The notes beneath the pieces are model-generated. The model saw nothing but the letters and a program-made list of their open reading frames with translations, ran no database searches and was not told the origin of the DNA. Shown piece after piece: positions 18,163 to 26,484 of a DNA stretch of 64,000 bases (within the stretch, counting starts at the first letter, position 1; each line of letters opens with the position of its first letter). The DNA is taken from the NCBI GenBank assembly GCA_023212695.1, contig JALCCG010000003.1, positions 124,001 through 188,000 on the forward strand. Direction: 5' to 3'. The translations under genes and the position numbers were made by a program. This stretch comes from Sporisorium sorghi. Its lineage: Eukaryota; Basidiomycota; Ustilaginomycetes; Ustilaginales; Ustilaginaceae.

Positions 18163-19842
18163 TCAGACTTCCATAATGATCGGCAAGATCATCGGTCTGC
18201 GACGTGTTTGCTCATACAAGAAGCGTCCCAAAGCGTCTTTTACGCTGGTCTTAAGTGACGCCCATTCATTCACGTTTTCACTCATCAGCTTCTGAAGGGT
18301 GCTGGAAACGATACGGTTGGCTTCATCCAGAAGCCCTTCGGACTCCCGAACGTATACGAATCCACGCGAAATAATATCAGGACCGGATACGATGGAACCG
18401 TTTTGCTTGCTCAAGGTAACAACGACGACCAAGATACCGTCCTGAGACAGCAGCTTGCGATCACGCAGTACGATGTTACCCACGTCACCGACACCAAGTC
18501 CATCAATCAGAACGTTGCCTGCTGTCACTTTGCCGGCCTTGCGGGCCGAGCCACCTTGAATTTCAACAATTTCACCGATATCGGTAATAAAAATGTTGTC
18601 CGGATCGACACCGACGGACTCTGCAAGCAGAGCATGACGGCGCTGCATCCGATACTCGCCATGGACAGGGATGAAAAATTGCGGTTTCATCAGATTAAGC
18701 ATAAGCTTGAGCTCTTCCTGACTGCCGTGTCCCGAAACGTGGACACCGGAATTGGATCCGCTATAGATAACGTCTGCTCCAAGACGGAACAACTCGTCAA
18801 TCGTACGTCCTACATATTTTTCATTCCCTGGTACCGGAGTTGCTGCGATGATGACCGTATCTCCCGGCAGGATGTCCACCTTACGGTGAGTAGACCGGGC
18901 CATACGTGTCAGCGCTGACATCGGTTCACCCTGACTGCCTGTACACAGAACAACTACGCGGTCCGCTGCCATTTTGTTTACCTCTTCAGGTTCAATCAGC
19001 ATACCCTCGGGAATGTGCAGATATCCAAGCTCTGCTGCAATGGATACCACATTCACCATACTTCTGCCGATTACGGTTATTTTACGGCCTGTGGATTCAG
19101 CTGCGTTGACCACCTGCTGAATACGATGCACATTGGATGCAAACGTTGCAACAACCACACGCTGCTCCGCTTTACGGAAGATATCTTCCAGAACGATGCC
19201 CACATTTTTCTCAGAAGGCGTGAAGCCTGGTCTTTCTGCGTTCGTACTGTCCGACAGCAGAGCCAAAACTCCCTTGCTTCCGATCTCAGCCATACGCTGC
19301 AGATCTGCATATTGGTCATTTACCGGAGTATGGTCAAACTTAAAGTCCCCCGTATGCACGACATTGCCTTCAGGTGTTTCAATGGAGATTCCCACGGAAT
19401 CCGGAATGCTGTGATTCGTCTTGAAGAAGGTTGCTTTCAACGTGTTTCCGAGTTGAACTTCAGAATCTGCGTTGATCAGAATCCGTTTCGTCTCACCAAG
19501 CAAATTCGCTTCTCTGAGCTTGTTCTCAACCAATCCGAGCGTCAATTTCGTTCCATATACTGGAACATTCAAGTGTTTCAATACGTAAGGGAGGCCGCCG
19601 ATATGGTCCTCGTGACCGTGAGTCAGCAAAATCCCTCTCACTTTGTCGCGATTTTCCGTTAAATAGCTAATATCAGGAATAACAATATCAATCCCAAGCA
19701 TATCTTCTTCTGGGAACTTCAATCCCGCATCCACGACAACGATGTCATTGGCATACTGGATGACATACATGTTTTTCCCGATCTCACCGACGCCGCCCAA
19801 GGCAAAAATCGATAGTTTATCGCTGCTTATTTTCTTAGACAA
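18163..19842 (-). CDS. rnjB: Ribonuclease J (RnjB type)
   Basis: A 559-residue metallo-beta-lactamase/beta-CASP ribonuclease for mRNA decay and rRNA processing. The zinc motif HGHEDH spans 75-80, the next ligands are in HTGDFKFDH and SDSTNAERPG, the beta-CASP block SGSNSGVHVSGHGSQEEL is present, and the end PMILPIIMEV is typical of RnjB rather than RnjA. It lies next to dapA as rnjB does in B. subtilis. TTG start with GAGGG about 11 bases upstream. A sigma-A promoter lies at 19929-19958. The zinc motif is fully intact; from memory, B. subtilis RnjB has a weakened version. Confidence 0.93.
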   Translation of the reverse strand: MSKKISSDKLSIFALGGVGEIGKNMYVIQYANDIVVVDAGLKFPEEDMLGIDIVIPDISYLTENRDKVRGILLTHGHEDHIGGLPYVLKHLNVPVYGTKLTLGLVENKLREANLLGETKRILINADSEVQLGNTLKATFFKTNHSIPDSVGISIETPEGNVVHTGDFKFDHTPVNDQYADLQRMAEIGSKGVLALLSDSTNAERPGFTPSEKNVGIVLEDIFRKAEQRVVVATFASNVHRIQQVVNAAESTGRKITVIGRSMVNVVSIAAELGYLHIPEGMLIEPEEVNKMAADRVVVLCTGSQGEPMSALTRMARSTHRKVDILPGDTVIIAATPVPGNEKYVGRTIDELFRLGADVIYSGSNSGVHVSGHGSQEELKLMLNLMKPQFFIPVHGEYRMQRRHALLAESVGVDPDNIFITDIGEIVEIQGGSARKAGKVTAGNVLIDGLGVGDVGNIVLRDRKLLSQDGILVVVVTLSKQNGSIVSGPDIISRGFVYVRESEGLLDEANRIVSSTLQKLMSENVNEWASLKTSVKDALGRFLYEQTRRRPMILPIIMEV

Positions 19843-19928
19843 ATGTATCTAACCCTCCTATAGTTTTGGACGTCGTACCATTGTTATATTAAATTTCAAA
19901 AAAATACCGCACCCAGTCACTTGAATTC

Positions 19929-19958
19929 ATTATACATGATGAAAAAGTGAAAACACAA
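19929..19958 (-). promoter_or_regulatory. Sigma-A promoter for rnjB
   Basis: TTGTGT (19953-19958), 18 bases, and a perfect TATAAT (19929-19934) on the minus strand, with an ~80-base untranslated leader before the rnjB TTG. Confidence 0.7.
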
Positions 19959-20015
19959 GTCAACCACCTTCGTGAGCCTTAGGATGCCCCGAAACAGAGG
20001 GGTTTAAAACGAAGA

Positions 20016-20044
20016 AGCCACCGCCTTCAATGAAGGCAGTGGCT
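20016..20044 (-). terminator. Terminator after dapA
   Basis: AGCCAC-GCCTTC pairs with GAAGGC-GTGGCT around an ATT loop with one mismatch; the minus-strand tail is TCTTCGTTTT. Confidence 0.85.
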
Positions 20045-20064
20045 GTTCTGTATCAGCAATTATG

Positions 20065-20946
20065 TTACAGGGAAGAGAGAATACGGCGGATAAAAGCAGC
20101 CTCATTCTCGCTTGGAGAAACAAGCGGCAGACGAACATCGCCGACCTGATATCCGCGCTCCGTCAAGGCGAATTTGACCGCCGAGGGATTCGGAAGCGGC
20201 TCAGGGCATTCAAATAGACCTTTAAACAGCGGAAACAGTGATTGATGAAGCTTTGCGGCTTCCTTCACATCGCCCTCCACATAAGCATGAATCATATCCT
20301 TCATTTGGGCTCCGGCAATATGGCTGGCCACACTTACGATCCCGTAGGCACCAACCGACAGCGCAGGCAGCGCAGCAGAGTCGTCACCGGAATATACGAT
20401 AAACCCGTCCGGAGCTCCTGCCACAATGCTGGTGACCTGGTCGATCGAAGCGCATTCCTTGGTTGCCACGATGTTCGGAAGTTGAGCCAGGCGCAAGGTC
20501 GTAGCCGTACTCAGGCTAATGCCCGTGCGTCCAGGTACATTGTACAGCATGACAGGCAGTGATGTCGCTGCGGCGATGGCCTCGAAGTGCCTGTAGAGTC
20601 CTTCCTGGTTCGGCTTATTATAGTACGGAGCGACAAGTAAAATGCCGTCGACACCGCAGTCCTCTGCTTTTTTCGTCAATTCTGCAGAATGTGCCGTATC
20701 GTTGCTGCCGGTACCCGCGATAATCTTGCTTCTTCCAGCTGCCTGCTTCACAGCAAAAGAAAACAGCTCGAGCTTCTCGGTTTCACTTAGCGTAGGTGAT
20801 TCACCCGTTGTTCCTGCGATGACTAACGAGTCCGACTTCTGATCAACAATCAGATGCTCAATAAGCCTCGCAGTCTCGTCCCAATTGATCTGACCATTCC
20901 GATCAAAAGGGGTAACCATGGCAGTAATCAATCTTCCGAAATCCAC
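20065..20946 (-). CDS. dapA: 4-hydroxy-tetrahydrodipicolinate synthase
   Basis: A 293-residue class I aldolase that condenses pyruvate with aspartate semialdehyde, first committed step of lysine, diaminopimelate and dipicolinate synthesis. Schiff-base Lys163 is in VATKECAS, Tyr135 in LYNVPGR and the GTTGESPTL block at 45-53. GTG start with AAGGAGGAG five bases upstream. It follows dapG. Its substrate is made by Asd, whose local gene copy is broken, so it depends on another asd in the genome. Confidence 0.95.
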   Translation of the reverse strand: MDFGRLITAMVTPFDRNGQINWDETARLIEHLIVDQKSDSLVIAGTTGESPTLSETEKLELFSFAVKQAAGRSKIIAGTGSNDTAHSAELTKKAEDCGVDGILLVAPYYNKPNQEGLYRHFEAIAAATSLPVMLYNVPGRTGISLSTATTLRLAQLPNIVATKECASIDQVTSIVAGAPDGFIVYSGDDSAALPALSVGAYGIVSVASHIAGAQMKDMIHAYVEGDVKEAAKLHQSLFPLFKGLFECPEPLPNPSAVKFALTERGYQVGDVRLPLVSPSENEAAFIRRILSSL

Positions 20947-21056
20947 AATGACTCCTCCTTAAAGCTCTCTCGAGCGGAGAGCTTCCTTCGTAAGTAATCT
21001 ATATTTGATGTTTCCTTTCAACATACCTCAGCCCTTCGCGCGCTCTGAAATACAGC

Positions 21057-22271
21057 TTATACATGTAGTTCGAATTTATGATGCAGTGCGCGCAGCGCTT
21101 GAGCCATATCTTCCTTCTTCACGAGTACCCATATCGTTGTGTTCGAATCGGCCGATTGCAGAATCGATATATCATGCTCACTTAAGGATTCTACGATTTT
21201 GGCCATAATGCCCGGAACGCCATTTATACCGCCGCCGATAACGGATACCTTCGCACAGCCGGACAAGCTTTTGGGTTTCAAATCCAGACCCTGCAGCACT
21301 TCGATCGCTTTCTCCGAATCGCTGTCAAATACGGTATAAAGCACTCCCGTAGGGGTAACATTAATAAAGTCTACACTGATGGAATGTTCAGCCATCGATT
21401 TGAATACTTTCAGTTGAAGACCTTCCGTGCGGTCACATTCCACTGAAATTTGCGTGATATTACTTACATATGCAACTCCCGTCACAAAGCGGTCTACAAT
21501 ACCAGACTGAATATCTCTGAAACCTTCCGGCTGGGTAACCAGCGTTCCCTCATTATCCGAGAAGGTTGACCGCACTCTGACCGGAATTTGGGATTGCATG
21601 GCAATCTCAACCGCTCTGGGATGTATGACCTTAGCACCCTGATGAGCCATATTACAGATCTCTGTATAACTCACATAACTGAGCGGCTTCGCATCCTCAA
21701 CAATTCGGGGATCCGCTGTAAGGATACCGTTAACATCCGTATAGATGTCCACCATCTCCGCACGAAGTGCCGCACCCAGTGCAGTAGCCGAAGTATCACT
21801 GCCTCCCCTGCCCAGCGTTGTAAAGTCTCCAGAATCCGTCTGGCCCTGGAAGCCTGTCACAATAACCACTTGATGATACTCCAATTCCTTTAATACTCGT
21901 TCAGGTTTTACGTCCTTAATGCGTGCATTTCCGAAGTGATCGTCTGTAAGAAATCCGGCTTGAGCACCTGTCAGCACCGTTGCGGTTATCCCTTCATGCT
22001 GAAGCAGACTGCACAGTGTCGTTGCTGAGATAATCTCTCCGCAGCAGAGAAGCAAATCCCGCTCTCTGCTAGGCAGGGCGTTGCCGTTATGCCCGATCCA
22101 ATCCAGAAGGGTATCTGTAGCATAAGGCTCTCCGCGGCGTCCCATAGCCGATACAACCACCACTAATTGGTATTGGTTGGCCAGTTCGCGCTGAATGTGC
22201 CCGATAACATGGGTTCTTGCTTGCGGTGTAGACAATGATGTTCCGCCGAATTTTTGAACTAAGATGCGCAT
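21057..22271 (-). CDS. dapG: Aspartate kinase (DapG type)
   Basis: A 404-residue monofunctional aspartokinase: the kinase domain (VQKFGGTSL at 5-13, LGRGGSDTSATALGA, YTDVNGILTADPRIV) is followed by two ACT domains from ~265. Length and synteny match DapG, the diaminopimelate-sensitive isozyme that feeds cell wall and spore dipicolinate synthesis. ATG with GGAGG seven bases upstream. It lies between the asd pseudogene and dapA. Confidence 0.93.
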   Translation of the reverse strand: MRILVQKFGGTSLSTPQARTHVIGHIQRELANQYQLVVVVSAMGRRGEPYATDTLLDWIGHNGNALPSRERDLLLCCGEIISATTLCSLLQHEGITATVLTGAQAGFLTDDHFGNARIKDVKPERVLKELEYHQVVIVTGFQGQTDSGDFTTLGRGGSDTSATALGAALRAEMVDIYTDVNGILTADPRIVEDAKPLSYVSYTEICNMAHQGAKVIHPRAVEIAMQSQIPVRVRSTFSDNEGTLVTQPEGFRDIQSGIVDRFVTGVAYVSNITQISVECDRTEGLQLKVFKSMAEHSISVDFINVTPTGVLYTVFDSDSEKAIEVLQGLDLKPKSLSGCAKVSVIGGGINGVPGIMAKIVESLSEHDISILQSADSNTTIWVLVKKEDMAQALRALHHKFELHV

Positions 22272-22341
22272 TGAATATTCCTCCGTTTATATATGCCCAG
22301 GAGACGTAAATTGCGGGCCTACCGACTGAAACGGCCGGCTG

Positions 22342-22968
22342 TTAAGCCTGGCCGTTCCGTTTGTTCACAATGAATTCTGCGATTTCCACGGCATTCCATG
22401 CCGCACCCTTTAGAAGGTTATCTGAAACGATCCACATGTTGAGCCTGCGCTTATGCGCCAGACCGCGGCGAAGCCGACCTACGAATACATCCGGTTTCCC
22501 TTGGCATCCGTATCCAGCGGGTCCGATTGAAAGCTTGGATCATCAACCAGCGTAACTCCGGGTGCATTCGACAGAAGCCGTTGAACATCTTCCAGATCAT
22601 CGTCATTCTTGAATTCCCACATACACGGATTCAGAATGCCTCTCACAACCGGGATACGTACACAGATAGCCGTCACTTCGATGGATTCGTCGCCCATAAT
22701 TTTTCTGGTCTCGTGGACCATCTTCATTTCTTCTAATGGATAACCATTCTCTTTAAATTTATCGATCTGCGGAATCGCATTAAAGGCAGTTTGATGTTTC
22801 ACGGGCGGCGATCCGACAGGTAAAATGTCAAGCCTCATCTCTTGACCGGCAAGAACTTCTCGGCTCTAGCACAGTATGCTTGCTCATCTGGCTGATCTCC
22901 CCGTCAAGAATGAAACGATGGCTGCAGTTGTTTCTAGAGTGCGTATCGGGCTACAAGACCTTAACGCA
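22342..22968 (-). pseudogene. asd: Decayed aspartate-semialdehyde dehydrogenase gene
   Basis: Remnant of asd in its normal place between dpaB and dapG. About 209 of the ~350 expected codons remain; the N-terminal NADP-binding part (~140 codons) is absent and homology starts right at the dpaB stop with SPIRTL...IVS. The frame is collinear with Asd but has in-frame TGA at 22884-22886 and TAG at 22866-22868. Further on DILPVG, FNAIPQIDKFKENGY and EEMKM are intact. A one-base loss near 22638 (GHSES reads GILNP), a one-base gain near 22616-22618 and another loss near 22495 break the frame; after the last, DVFVGRLRRGL and MWIVSDNLLKGAAWN lead to a normal TAA stop. Confidence 0.9.
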
Positions 22969-23556
22969 TTAAGAATATTCCACAATCATCGGCTGCAGCT
23001 GTTTCCCTTCAAGAGCCGCATAACACGCTTCCGGAATGAGATTCATTTTGGCGACAAGCGAGTTTGGTTTCTGCTGGGGATTATCCTGCCCATACGGAAC
23101 AAAATAGATGTTCTTCGTAATCAGCAGTTTAGCGATATTCGCCGCATTTAGCCCAAGGCCATCGTTCGTTGAGATCGCCAACACAAGCGGCCTTCCATTT
23201 CTCATCTGCGCCTTGGCTGCCATTAAGACAGGACTGTCAGTCATCGCATTGGCCAGCTTGCTGGTCGTATTTCCCGTGCAAGGGGCAATGACCAAAACGT
23301 CAAGAAGCTTCGATGGACCTAGTGGTTCCGCGTCAACAATTGTAGAAATAATATCATTACCCGTAATATCTTTCAACTGTTTCTGCCAATTTCCCGACGT
23401 GCCGAATCGGGTATCCGTTGTCATGATCGTGCTGGATACAATCGGCACCACGTTGGCTCCCCCGTCCTTAAACCGCTGGATCTGCGGCATCACTTCTTCA
23501 AGCGTGCAGTGTGATCCTGTCAGGGCATAACCCACTGTCTTTCCATTCCAATTCAT
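22969..23556 (-). CDS. dpaB: Dipicolinate synthase subunit B
   Basis: A 195-residue flavoprotein-like subunit (SpoVFB) that acts with DpaA to oxidise dihydrodipicolinate to dipicolinic acid in the mother cell. The start MNWNGKTVGYALTGSHCTLE and the APCTGNTTSKLANAMTDSPV block are diagnostic. Its ATG directly follows the dpaA TAG and has GGGGGG upstream. It ends exactly where the decayed asd begins, so the deletion that removed asd's 5' part stopped at or very near the dpaB stop. The reading frame itself looks intact. Confidence 0.93.
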   Translation of the reverse strand: MNWNGKTVGYALTGSHCTLEEVMPQIQRFKDGGANVVPIVSSTIMTTDTRFGTSGNWQKQLKDITGNDIISTIVDAEPLGPSKLLDVLVIAPCTGNTTSKLANAMTDSPVLMAAKAQMRNGRPLVLAISTNDGLGLNAANIAKLLITKNIYFVPYGQDNPQQKPNSLVAKMNLIPEACYAALEGKQLQPMIVEYS

Positions 23557-24453
23557 CTACGCATCCCCCCGAATCTTGATTTCTTCAGAAATCAGCTCCA
23601 CCAGCGTATTGGCCATAATGATGCCAGCTGTTTTTGGAGCCACGATTCCGGGTAGTCCGGGTGCGAGCATGGCTTTGATACCCCGTTTCTCGGCATAGCG
23701 AAAATCGCATCCGCCGGGTGCGGAGGCGAGATCAATGATAACTGCCTCCCGAGGCATTTTCGAGATGATTTGTGCTGTGACTATCATAGTTGGAATCGTG
23801 TTAAAAAGCAAGTCAATAGAAGGCACATAAGACCCTAAATCCCTTACCAGGAAAGGTTTCCAGCCCATTTCCTCAGCTCTGGCATAATGCTCCGATTTGC
23901 GTACGCCCATCAGAATTTTGGCACCCAAACCTTGCAAGCTGCGAGCCATTGTAAAGCCTGTTCGTCCCATGCCAAGCACCATGCTGGTTGAACCGTGAAT
24001 CGTAAAATCCGTATTCTGGATCGCCATCATCAGCGCACCTTCCGCTGTCGGAATTGAATTATAGATGGCAACATCGTCCCTCTCCAATATCTCTACCAGC
24101 TTGATCTTATATTTGTCACATAGCGAGCGCAAATACGGTTTCGCCATGCCTGTATAGATCACTCCATGACCGGGCATTGCTGCGATATGCTCCTCCTGCA
24201 GTCGCAATGGCCCTTCTGAGAACAGCGCACTGACACGTCCCTCATCATCACATCCAACCACAGGCAGGATCAGAGCATCTGCGTCCGATAACAGCTCCGG
24301 TGTGAACTGCTCACGAGTCACTCCCTGAAACGAATCCTGCAGCTTCTCAAACCCGGCGATCATGACGGAGGCATCCATCTCAGCGCATTTGCGAATCACT
24401 TCAATTTGCCTTGCGTCTCCTCCAACAAAGACGGTCCGGACTCCTGTCAGCAT
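23557..24453 (-). CDS. dpaA: Dipicolinate synthase subunit A
   Basis: A 298-residue SpoVFA. The N-terminal domain starts MLTGVRTVFVGGDARQ; the NAD-binding domain has VLGMGRTGFTMARSLQGLGA near 155-175 and the C-terminal LAPGLPGIVAPKTAG. Makes dipicolinic acid, the spore core calcium chelate, with DpaB. I chose the ATG at 24453, with AGGAGCG nine bases upstream and the family's typical MLTG start, over the ATG 24 bases earlier. A possible sigma-K promoter lies about 40 bases upstream. Confidence 0.93.
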   Translation of the reverse strand: MLTGVRTVFVGGDARQIEVIRKCAEMDASVMIAGFEKLQDSFQGVTREQFTPELLSDADALILPVVGCDDEGRVSALFSEGPLRLQEEHIAAMPGHGVIYTGMAKPYLRSLCDKYKIKLVEILERDDVAIYNSIPTAEGALMMAIQNTDFTIHGSTSMVLGMGRTGFTMARSLQGLGAKILMGVRKSEHYARAEEMGWKPFLVRDLGSYVPSIDLLFNTIPTMIVTAQIISKMPREAVIIDLASAPGGCDFRYAEKRGIKAMLAPGLPGIVAPKTAGIIMANTLVELISEEIKIRGDA

Positions 24454-24491
24454 GGAAGGCCTCGCTCCTTTCTTCAAACCAACGTATAAAC

Positions 24492-24519
24492 CATCTTATG
24501 CTGCCGCCTATGGGGTGGT
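24492..24519 (-). promoter_or_regulatory. Possible mother-cell (sigma-K type) promoter for dpaAB
   Basis: On the minus strand AC (24518-24519), 17 bases and CATAAGATG (24492-24500) match the sigma-K pattern AC-N16/17-CATANNNTA except for the last base. B. subtilis spoVF is sigma-K dependent. Suggestive only, since the -35 is short. Confidence 0.4.
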
Positions 24520-24621
24520 GAGCGCATTTCAATTAAACTACCGCCTTAACGCATTAAATAAAGCCGCAAACCCGACATGGCCCGTTCAGGTCGTTTGCTG
24601 CAGTACATCAGCAAATTGAAA

Positions 24622-24654
24622 AAACACCGCCCGGTACAAACCGTGGCGGTGTTT
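24622..24654 (-). terminator. Terminator after dut
   Basis: AAACACCGCC pairs with GGCGGTGTTT around a 13-base loop, followed by TTTTCAATTTG on the minus strand. Confidence 0.85.
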
Positions 24655-24703
24655 AGCGTGTGCTGTATGATGTTGATGATATCAGAAGCTTTCTTGCTTG
24701 AAT

Positions 24704-25150
24704 TTACTTGCCGGTATGTCCGAATCCACCCGCACCCCGTACGGTGTCGGACAATTCATCTACCTCTATGAATTCCACGGCAGGGACGGTTTTAAACACC
24801 ATTTGAGCGATGCGCTCATGACGTTCTATCGCAAAAGGCTCCTGCCCCAGATTGACCAGCAGCACCTTAACCTCCCCGCGATAATCGGCATCAATGGTGC
24901 CGGGGGAGTTCAGGCAGGTGATGCCGTGTTTGAATGCAAGCCCACTGCGAGGGCGGATCTGCGCTTCAAGCTCAGCCGGCATCGCGATTGCAAAGCCGGT
25001 CGGGATTAATTTGCGCTCGCCCGGATTTAAAACCACGGGCTCCGCAACCGCTGCATGCAGGTCGAAGCCTGCAGCAAGCTCGGACATTTTCACGGGCAGT
25101 TTAACATCTTCATTACCAGGCAATCTATTGATTTGAACGTAGTGCAACAA
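24704..25150 (-). CDS. dut: dUTP diphosphatase
   Basis: A 148-residue trimeric dUTPase that hydrolyses dUTP to dUMP. The five family motifs are visible: [43 protein letters not shown] and the P-loop-like [10 protein letters not shown] near the end. I chose a TTG at 25150, six bases after a perfect AGGAGG; the nearby ATG at 25156 overlaps that site and could not use it. The start lies 26 bases inside mlpA, so the two are coupled. B. subtilis has ymxH rather than dut at this spot. Confidence 0.88.
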   Translation of the reverse strand: MLHYVQINRLPGNEDVKLPVKMSELAAGFDLHAAVAEPVVLNPGERKLIPTGFAIAMPAELEAQIRPRSGLAFKHGITCLNSPGTIDADYRGEVKVLLVNLGQEPFAIERHERIAQMVFKTVPAVEFIEVDELSDTVRGAGGFGHTGK

Positions 25151-26393
25151 ATTCATTCCTCCTAAGTGCATTCAATGCTTTATCTGAAGTTCCTACCATC
25201 GCTAGTGCATATGGAGTCCCAAACATGCGGTCAAGAACCGCATCCACATCCTTCATGCTGACCTGCTCGATCCGCTTAATGATTTCGTCGAGGCTGAAAT
25301 GATGGCCCAGCATCAATTCGTTCTTGCCCAAGCGATTCATGCGGCTGCTCGTGCTCTCCAGACCAAGAATGAGGCTGCCCTTAAGTTGTTCCTTCCCCTT
25401 GCGCAGCTCCTCCTCGGTCATCCCATTGGTCGCCACATCATGCAGCATTTCCGTGGTCAGTTGAAGTACTTCCTTCGTCTGCTTGGGAGCTGTACCCGCA
25501 TAAATGGTAAACATGCCATTGTCGGCGTGGGAACTGTGGTAGGAATATACCGAATACGCCAATCCACGCTTTTCCCTGATCTCCTGGAACAGCCGTGAAC
25601 TCATGCCGCCACCTATAGCATTATTAAGCAGCACCATCGCGTACTGAAGCTCGTCGCCGATGGAGCAGCCTGGAAACGACAGGCAGATATGATTTTGCTC
25701 TGTTTTTTTCTTGCGGAATTGCACGCCGTCCAGAAAAGCAGGCACAGCCAGCGGCTCGGCAGTTCCATGGTTTGTAAAACCGCCAAAATGGCGCTCCAAC
25801 AGCTCGATCACTTCATCATTGATGTTGCCTGCAAGGGCAATCACCGTATTCTCAATCGTATAGTGTGTGTCCATGTAGGATTTAAGCACCTGTGAATCCA
25901 TCGATTCAAGCCGTTCCTTCGTGCCGAGAATCGGATAGGCGAGCGGATGATCCCCATAAACGGATAACGACATCAGATCATGAACCAAGTCATCGGGCGT
26001 ATCCTCATACATCGCGATTTCTTCCAAAATCACATTTTTCTCTTTCGCCAGCTCACCCGCATCCAGCTTCGAGTTGAAGAACATGTCGGACAATACATCA
26101 ACCGCAATCGGAAAATGCTCATCCAGCACCTTGGCGTAATAACACGTGTATTCCTTGGAAGTGAAGGCATTAACGTTGCCGCCTATAGCATCAAATTCCT
26201 CTGCGATAGCACGGGCGTCAAAACGCTCCGTCCCTTTGAACATCATATGCTCTATAAAATGCGTAATCCCGTTGATCTCAAGCGATTCATTGCGGGATCC
26301 AGTCTTTACCCAAATGCCGAATGAAACCGAGCGACTCGTCGGGATTTGCTCCATTACCACTCTCAGGCCGTTAGACAATTGTATTTTTTTCAC
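25125..26393 (-). CDS. mlpA: M16 zinc peptidase MlpA (YmxG)
   Basis: A 422-residue processing-peptidase-like protein with intact HFIEH zinc motif near 46-50 and ENVILEEI-like third-ligand region ([18 protein letters not shown]). The C-terminal half has [21 protein letters not shown], typical of the family. B. subtilis MlpA (YmxG) is encoded in the same place; its role is not firmly known. The GTG at 26393 has AGGGGG seven bases upstream and begins [13 protein letters not shown]; the frame is open for eight more codons. It is the third M16 protein in this window, beside YmfH and YmfF. Confidence 0.92.
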   Translation of the reverse strand: MKKIQLSNGLRVVMEQIPTSRSVSFGIWVKTGSRNESLEINGITHFIEHMMFKGTERFDARAIAEEFDAIGGNVNAFTSKEYTCYYAKVLDEHFPIAVDVLSDMFFNSKLDAGELAKEKNVILEEIAMYEDTPDDLVHDLMSLSVYGDHPLAYPILGTKERLESMDSQVLKSYMDTHYTIENTVIALAGNINDEVIELLERHFGGFTNHGTAEPLAVPAFLDGVQFRKKKTEQNHICLSFPGCSIGDELQYAMVLLNNAIGGGMSSRLFQEIREKRGLAYSVYSYHSSHADNGMFTIYAGTAPKQTKEVLQLTTEMLHDVATNGMTEEELRKGKEQLKGSLILGLESTSSRMNRLGKNELMLGHHFSLDEIIKRIEQVSMKDVDAVLDRMFGTPYALAMVGTSDKALNALRRNEFVALRSNQ

Positions 26394-26484
26394 GATAGGG
26401 CCCCCTAACTGTTCCATCCAGGTTCACTTTAGCTGATCAACAGCCTCATGCCATCCATCATTCTATCAAACTTTACCATCCGGC

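Noticed and set aside
22330..22356. Hairpin AACGGCC/GGCCGTT at the asd remnant stop as a terminator
   Set aside because: The stem is good but has no U-run, and transcription should continue into dapG; not called.
24547..24560. Second copy of TTAATGCGTTAAGG (the first at the dpaB stop) as a possible recombination repeat
   Set aside because: Several 14-base matches are expected by chance in 64 kb, and the first copy is accounted for by the dpaB end and the asd remnant; kept only as a remark.
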